From NCBI GenBank assembly GCA_023078685.1, contig JALGAS010000002.1:6944001-7008000 (forward strand): 64,000 nt of DNA, read 5' to 3'. The notes beneath the pieces were generated by a model. The model had not been told where the DNA came from. It was given only the letters and a program-made list of their open reading frames with translations, and searched no databases. Each line of letters begins with the position of its first letter. The first letter of the stretch is position 1. The position numbers and the translations under genes were made by a program. This document shows positions 58,913-64,000 of this stretch, piece by piece. Source of the stretch: Neopestalotiopsis rosae. Taxonomy: Eukaryota; Ascomycota; Sordariomycetes; Amphisphaeriales; Sporocadaceae.

Positions 58913-60795
58913 ATGGCCGAACCTACTGGGAAGGATGCAAAGCTGGACCACATCCAGCCGACTGCTTCAACTTCACAGGGCGAAACATCAGAAGCCATCA
59001 AGAATGTAGACGACAAGAACCTTGACGAGGCGGCGAGATATCTAGTAAATACCGAAGAATATGGCCCTATGACTCCAGAAAAGGAGAAGAAGATTGTCAA
59101 AAAGATTGATGCATGGATGATTCCCATCGTGAGTGCTTGCATCAACCCCTGGTTTGAAAGACGAGGTTCTTCTACCAATATACTTATTTGTCTTGCTTTG
59201 ACTCCAGCTCCTATTCGCTGCAACTCTTGCTGCCGTTGACAAGGTCGAGATTGGAACGGCATCACTTTACGGATTCCAAACAGACAATGGCATGGTTGGC
59301 CAGCAATATAGCTGGCTCGGAAGTATACTGCCACTTGGAGTGAGTTATCCCTATCCTCTTACTCTGCATTCCATTCGAGTCTAACAGGTTGATGATTGAT
59401 TAGACATTGATTGGACTTTTCCCTGCTTCGTACCTGGTTCAACGCATTCCGCCAGCTCGACTACTCTGCACGGCATCACTTATGTGGTCCATTTTGACGA
59501 TATGCTACGCAGCATGCAGATCCTGGGCTGGATTCATGGTGCTCCGATTCTTCTTGGGATTCTTGGAAGCAGCCATTACTCCATCCCTCACCATGATCGT
59601 CGCCTCGTTTTACAAGAAGGATGAGCAACCTCCTAGGAACGCAAGTGAGTGATGGACAAACTGAAGTTTCCCCTTTTTGGGCTCCGACTTACTCTTCACC
59701 AGTCATTTTTGCCTACTTTTCATCCGTCTTTAACGGATTCTTTGCATTTGTTGTCGGCAAGATCCCAGACTCGGCGCCTCTATTCAAGTGGCAGTATCTC
59801 TACATCATGACCGGCTCGATCAACGTGGTCTACTCAATTGCCATGTTCTTTTTACTGCCAGACAGTCCCATGACTGCCCACTTTTTGACCCCCGAGCAGA
59901 AATTCCACGCCGTGCAGCGGCTCGCCGAGAACAGAACGGGCATCGCCAACCGCGTCTGGAAGTGGGATCAAGTTGTCGACGCCCTCCTCGACCCGCGCAT
60001 CTGGCTCATTGTCGTCTTCAACATTCTCATCAACATCCCCAACGGCGGTCTCCAGACGTTTGGTACCATCATTATCAACAATCTCGGTTTCGGGTCCCTG
60101 GAGTCGAGTTTGCTGACTATGCCGTTTGGTATCGTGGCCACGGGCGGCGCTTGGGTGTTCAGCTATGCGGCCGCAAAGTGGCACAATAGACGGACTTTGG
60201 TTGCTTCATTGGCACTGTTGCTGCCGATATTTGGCACGGCGTTGGTGTACGGCTTGCCCAGAACCAATATTCCTGGCCAAATGATTGGATTGTACTTTAT
60301 GTACTTTTACTGGCGTAAGTTGCATTGGATGGTGATGATGTGCTCAGATAACGACTAATCTTTTTTGCAGCGCCCTATGTTATTGGCATTTCTCTACCAC
60401 AAGCCAATGTCGCTGGACACACCAAGAAGTCCATTGCATACAGGTAAGACGAAAGACAAAGAGCAACCCCTCCTCCCGCCCCAAGACAACAATTTGACTA
60501 AAATGCCCATTTTACCTCTAGTCTCGTTGCCATTGGCTATGCGGCCGGAAACCTCATTGGCCCACAGACCTTTGTCGCAAAACAGGCGCCCAAGTACACG
60601 TCGGGCGTGGTCACCATGCTGGCATGCTACTGCGCCTCCATGGTGGTGCTCTTTGCATACTGGCTGCTCACAACGGCCGAGAACAAGCGGCGGGACCGCC
60701 AATACGGAAAGCCTGAGGCTGTGCACGTTGGCACTGTGGAAGGCTTCGTCGACATCAGTGACCAGAAACAGGAGAACTTTCGATATACGACTTGA
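58913..60795 (+). CDS. MFS permease of the Dal5/allantoate (anion:cation symporter) family
   Basis: Plasma-membrane carrier of the family that moves allantoate, ureidosuccinate, dipeptides, vitamins and organic acids. Six exons: 58913-59128, 59208-59339, 59404-59644, 59703-60314, 60371-60443 and 60522-60795, giving 515 aa in phase. The ~70-residue N-terminus is hydrophilic; then about 12 transmembrane segments follow. Family marks are AAVDKVEIGTASLYG in TM1, QYSWLGSILPLG, FFLGFLEAAITPS, VASFYKKDEQPPRN, and the central LLPDSP motif before the long loop. The C-terminus is charged. It is divergent from 5-oxoprolinase and convergent with a Zn2Cys6 gene, so uptake of 5-oxoproline or a related cyclic amide is a reasonable but unproven guess. 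Confidence 0.92.
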
Positions 60796-60956
60796 TGTAG
60801 AGAAGGTTTTATGCAGTTGTTACCGCGACTTTTGGTTTTGTTTTGGAGAGCGACGTGTTCATTTCACGCAGAGCCGTGGATATTTTGTGATGATCGGCGA
60901 CGTGGCAATGGTTTACGCGAGAGTGCAGCGAATAATGCCACGAAAGATTGATCAAT

Positions 60957-62670
60957 TCAAGCCAGGCTGATGGTTTGGTGCTTTCCCTTTAGTATCTCCC
61001 AGCCTTTTGCCGCGTCTGAAGCTCTCAAGTCCCTCGCCTTCCAAACATCTTCAATGACACGCCGGGCTTTTTTCACGTTTCCCAACTGTCGAGTCTCCTG
61101 CAAGGCAGCCAGTCTGGCCAATATGAGTTTTCGTTCCTCGTCACACTCGGGCCGCACGCCGAGGACCGCGACGATGAAGAGAGGCCAGAGTATGGTATTG
61201 GTTCGGAGTGAAATTTGGGGAATGAGCTTGAGAATTTGCTGTGTGATTCGGACCATGTGGTGTTCCTGGGGACTCGCACCGTCGATTCGGCTGTACAGGT
61301 AGAGCAGAGTCGCCAGACGCTTGACCTGGGCGATGAGGGAGACTTCCGGCTCTCGTGCCACACTTGACGCAGCTAGCATCCGGTCTTGTGAATACAGTCT
61401 TCTCTCGATATCGTCACGTCGCCTCCTCTCATCAAGGCTTCTCTGCGAGCAGTTGTCTTCTTCATTTGTGCCGAGGCAATTGATCTCTGATATGGTAGTA
61501 AGCAGCTTGGTCGAACATCCGGCTAGAGCAAGTACAGTCGATTCATCCGCGGAGGCGCAGAACTTGTTAACAGCGTCTTGGTCACCGACTTCCGTCCCCG
61601 CTGTGGCTGCGAGGATGTTGTGAGAATGAATATACGTCATGCAGAAACGATAGAACTGCTCATACTCTGCAGATATTGCGCAGTGATTGTTACCACGCGA
61701 TAGGTAAGTTTGGGCGAAAGTAGTATGAACAATCCATGACTGAGAGCAGTCCTGTAGTATCTATCGTTGTAAATCAGAACAGGTGAGCGATCAAAGAGTA
61801 TTCCATTGACGATCTTACCTCGAAGAAGCACAACATTAACGTCGATGCTGTGATTTGCGCAATTCCCACGATATCCTCAGACTCATTCGATTCGCCAATA
61901 GTAGCAGCAGCATTTACCTTGCTGCGAAGTTCTCGGAGCGCCTCAGCCCGATGCAACCACATATACTGCTGATATTGATGCAAGCCGATACTGTGTAATT
62001 GATTTGCCGCCACTGCCAAAACACAGTGAAACAGGGGTCCTCTCTGCGATGACGCTGCGAGTCTGAGAATCACATTGCGGTAAGGATTACAATTCGGTGT
62101 TAATACACACTGAGGCGTCATACGTTGGTCAAAATACGACCAGAGCTGCTCCTCGACAGGACTCATTTGCATCTGAGTCAATGGTCGATGCAAGATATGC
62201 TTGTGATGGCCAGCCTTGAAACGAGACAAGTGGGATGGCTGCTTGATGTGTCCTGTTAATGATGGAACAAATAAGGAAACACGCCGTGGTTTGGGCGAAA
62301 TGGAAAAATCGCCGTCGTCATATGGTGCATCAATCGTGCTTGCAAGATTATCGTCAAAGTCCTTCTGCATAGTGTTTAGGAACATCCATGCCTCAACCGA
62401 AGCCGGACGAAGCCTGATCGGAGAGCGGCGACCCGGACTGCCAGCTTTGGTCCCGCCAAACCAAGTCAAACGAATATCATAGCAGCAGTTGAAGCCAAGG
62501 CGTCGACAATGATTACAAGTAGGACGTTGTTCCGGGCACTTCACCCGCCGTTCTAAAAAGACGAATCAGTGGTTTTGCTAGGACGAGCCGGCAGGATTGT
62601 AGACGCGCACACCTCGGCACTTCCGACAGCCGCTCCGAGTCCGTAAGGCATCCCGAGTGAGTCCGGACAT
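60957..62670 (-). CDS. Zn(II)2Cys6 transcription factor
   Basis: Three exons, 62670-62613, 62552-61819 and 61760-60957, give 531 aa. The intron splits the zinc cluster; once joined, the spacing is C-x2-C-x6-C-x6-C-x2-C-x6-C (GCRKCRERRVKCPEQRP then CNHCRRLGFNC), the canonical six-Cys GAL4-type DNA-binding domain near residues 14-42. The rest matches the fungal-specific regulator middle region: helical with Leu-rich blocks and SQRGPLFHCVLAVAANQL. An in-frame ATG at 62808 would add 46 residues, but the short start is more typical. It lies 161 bp from the convergent permease stop and may regulate the neighbouring permease and 5-oxoprolinase genes. Confidence 0.9.
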
Positions 62671-63566
62671 GGCGTCGGTATCAATAGTTGTAAGGTATAT
62701 ATGTATCATGCACAAATGATACGCCCACGCTGGTAGAGCCGCAGTATCACGCATGGATTGCATGTACAAGGCAGCTGTATAGAGAAGAGGGTCTCGGAGA
62801 GGGATCATTATCGGCTCGACAGCCGACCGTACCCATCAAGCCCCGCCGATCCGATTCTGGGGTAAACAGGGTCCGTGTATCCCCGTCGCCATTTTCCATA
62901 CGTACTATGCATTGCCCGTGCTGCTCGTGAACTTTATTTACGTAGTGTCAACCAGGCATGGGGAACGGGAATACCCCGCACAATATTGTAAAGTACACAC
63001 TAATAATAGTGTTAAAAGCAATCCTTCAAAGTCAGTTATGGTTCGCGCTCACATATACACAGAACCGAATCTAGTCAATGAATTTCAATTTTCTTCATGA
63101 TTTGCTTGAAAAGCATGCATTTGTACAACCAATTATTAATAAACGTGTCTAGCAAGGTTCTCCATTTCGAAGTCTCTTTGTTGCTGGAGCTCTGAGCTTC
63201 GTCAACCCTTTCGCCAAGAACTCTCCCTCCCACCGTGGGACGGTCCGCTGCAGAGAAGGCGTGGAACTTCCGTTATTGGTTACCAGGCACTTCAAAGTGA
63301 ATTGTCCCGAGCTTCACAGCGATTTGACCCACGCAAAGGAAGCATTATATCACCTCATAGTAGTTGAAACCTGCCCCCTAGCCCCGCGTCCCAAGGGCCC
63401 CTCACGCCGGGTCCGGTCATCCAGCTGTATTCGAGTCCCTCGTTCCAATTCGAACATCTTGTAGTATAGAATCTGAAGTTCGAATACGTCGCGGTATGAG
63501 ATGTCGTCGTCACGGAATGTTTGCCTTGAGTAAGTTCTACGACCAACGAACAGATTGGGCACAATT
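62671..63566. other. Intergenic region, nothing assigned
   Basis: About 900 bp: promoter of the Zn2Cys6 gene and 3' flank of the partial gene at the right edge (both minus strand). No supported frame, RNA gene or repeat is visible. Confidence 0.5.
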
Positions 63567-64000
63567 TCAACCCCATATCCTGTCCATCATGCGCTTCAGC
63601 GGCCAGTACCCAGGCACATTTCCAGAGAGCAGTCCGAAAAAGACTCGAGATAGAATCTCCGAGGCGTAGCGGCCGAACGAGTCGCCGCCCAGGCTCGTGA
63701 CAATGACTGCTTCGCCAACATCATCATAGGCCTTCTCGGTAGCGAGCTCGGCAAAGCCAGCACCAAGGTCCGTGTACGAAACGCCCACACGCGACTTGTC
63801 CACGCTGATTTCGTAGCCCGTGGGCGGCTCGTCAATAAGCACAGGCGGCTGCACTAGGAGCAAGCGCAGCAGGTCGCCGTCGACTTCGCCAAAGATTCGG
63901 TGCCCCTCGAGGAGGTCGGCGTAGGGGTAGTAGAAGGCTTTCTTGACGATGAAGCGGATGGGATCGAAGCCGGTGTCGAGGCGCTTATTCCAAGTGACGG
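63567..64000 (-). CDS. C-terminal part of a possible NAD(P)-binding SDR-like protein, 5' end outside window
   Basis: An open frame enters from the right edge and runs 144 codons to the stop at 63567. Recognisable blocks are FYYPYADLLEGHRIF, LLLVQPPVLIDEPPTGYEISVDK, VSYTDLGAGFAELATEKAY and NVPGYWPLKRMMDRIWG. The pattern of a QPP motif followed by a short beta strand and YxDLGAGFxELA resembles the C-terminal half of atypical SDR/NmrA-like proteins, but the cofactor-binding N-terminus is not in view. The identity is therefore tentative. Confidence 0.5.
   Translation of the reverse strand, partial: VTWNKRLDTGFDPIRFIVKKAFYYPYADLLEGHRIFGEVDGDLLRLLLVQPPVLIDEPPTGYEISVDKSRVGVSYTDLGAGFAELATEKAYDDVGEAVIVTSLGGDSFGRYASEILSRVFFGLLSGNVPGYWPLKRMMDRIWG

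Noticed and set aside
62671..62808. Upstream ATG adding 46 residues to the Zn2Cys6 protein
   Set aside because: The added sequence is unlike a regulator N-terminus and the downstream start gives the usual zinc cluster near residue 14; probably a leader frame.
1..64000. tRNA genes, CRISPR arrays and transposases
   Set aside because: Scanning for B-box-like GGTTCGA sequences, spaced repeats and transposase motifs on both strands gave nothing I could support.

Overview
The window is nuclear DNA of a filamentous ascomycete, most likely a Sordariomycete and probably Hypocreales. The reasons are short GT-AG introns with fungal-type splice sites, long CT-rich leaders, HET-domain and Zn2Cys6 genes, fungus-expanded SRPK-like kinases and a Dal5-type permease. 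I rebuilt spliced models by hand; exon phases close in frame for every intact model given here. No tRNA, rRNA, CRISPR array or recognisable transposase was found.

Layout. 0-3.2 kb: divergent translation genes, eEF1B gamma (partial, minus) and mitochondrial ribosomal protein uS9m (plus). 3.2-12.2 kb: a gene-poor stretch whose last ~3 kb is CT-rich and probably the leader of an unknown 380-aa Q/S/M-rich protein (12.2-13.5 kb). 13.5-19.7 kb: gene-poor, ending in a pure (TTC)50 tract and T28. 19.7-22.4 kb: an FCP1/NIF-like HAD protein with an altered catalytic motif and two candidate starts, and a small 80-aa protein. 23.7-26.5 kb: a 13-exon sugar/polyol-type MFS transporter. 30.1-33.8 kb: a 1235-aa ankyrin plus C2H2-like protein in one open frame.

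34.4-41.1 kb is an accessory island: SRPK-like kinase, HET-domain gene, SRPK-like kinase. All three have apparent single-base frameshifts (about four, two and one), while the genes on both sides are intact. An imperfect ~80-bp direct repeat lies 174 bp before the second kinase and 188 bp before the next gene, RRP36. From 41.6 kb housekeeping genes return: RRP36, COQ8/ABC1 with a ~300-aa N-terminal extension, a SprT-like metalloprotease with a 10-nt first coding exon, an 88-aa protein, a secreted rhamnogalacturonan acetylesterase and UTP13.

53.4-62.7 kb looks like a small catabolic unit: an 11-exon 5-oxoprolinase and a Dal5/allantoate-permease-like MFS carrier share a divergent promoter, and a Zn2Cys6 regulator follows the carrier in convergent orientation. 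A plausible job is uptake and opening of 5-oxoproline or a related cyclic amide to glutamate under a local regulator; this is inferred from gene families and order only. The window ends in a partial gene that may be an NAD(P)-binding SDR-like protein.
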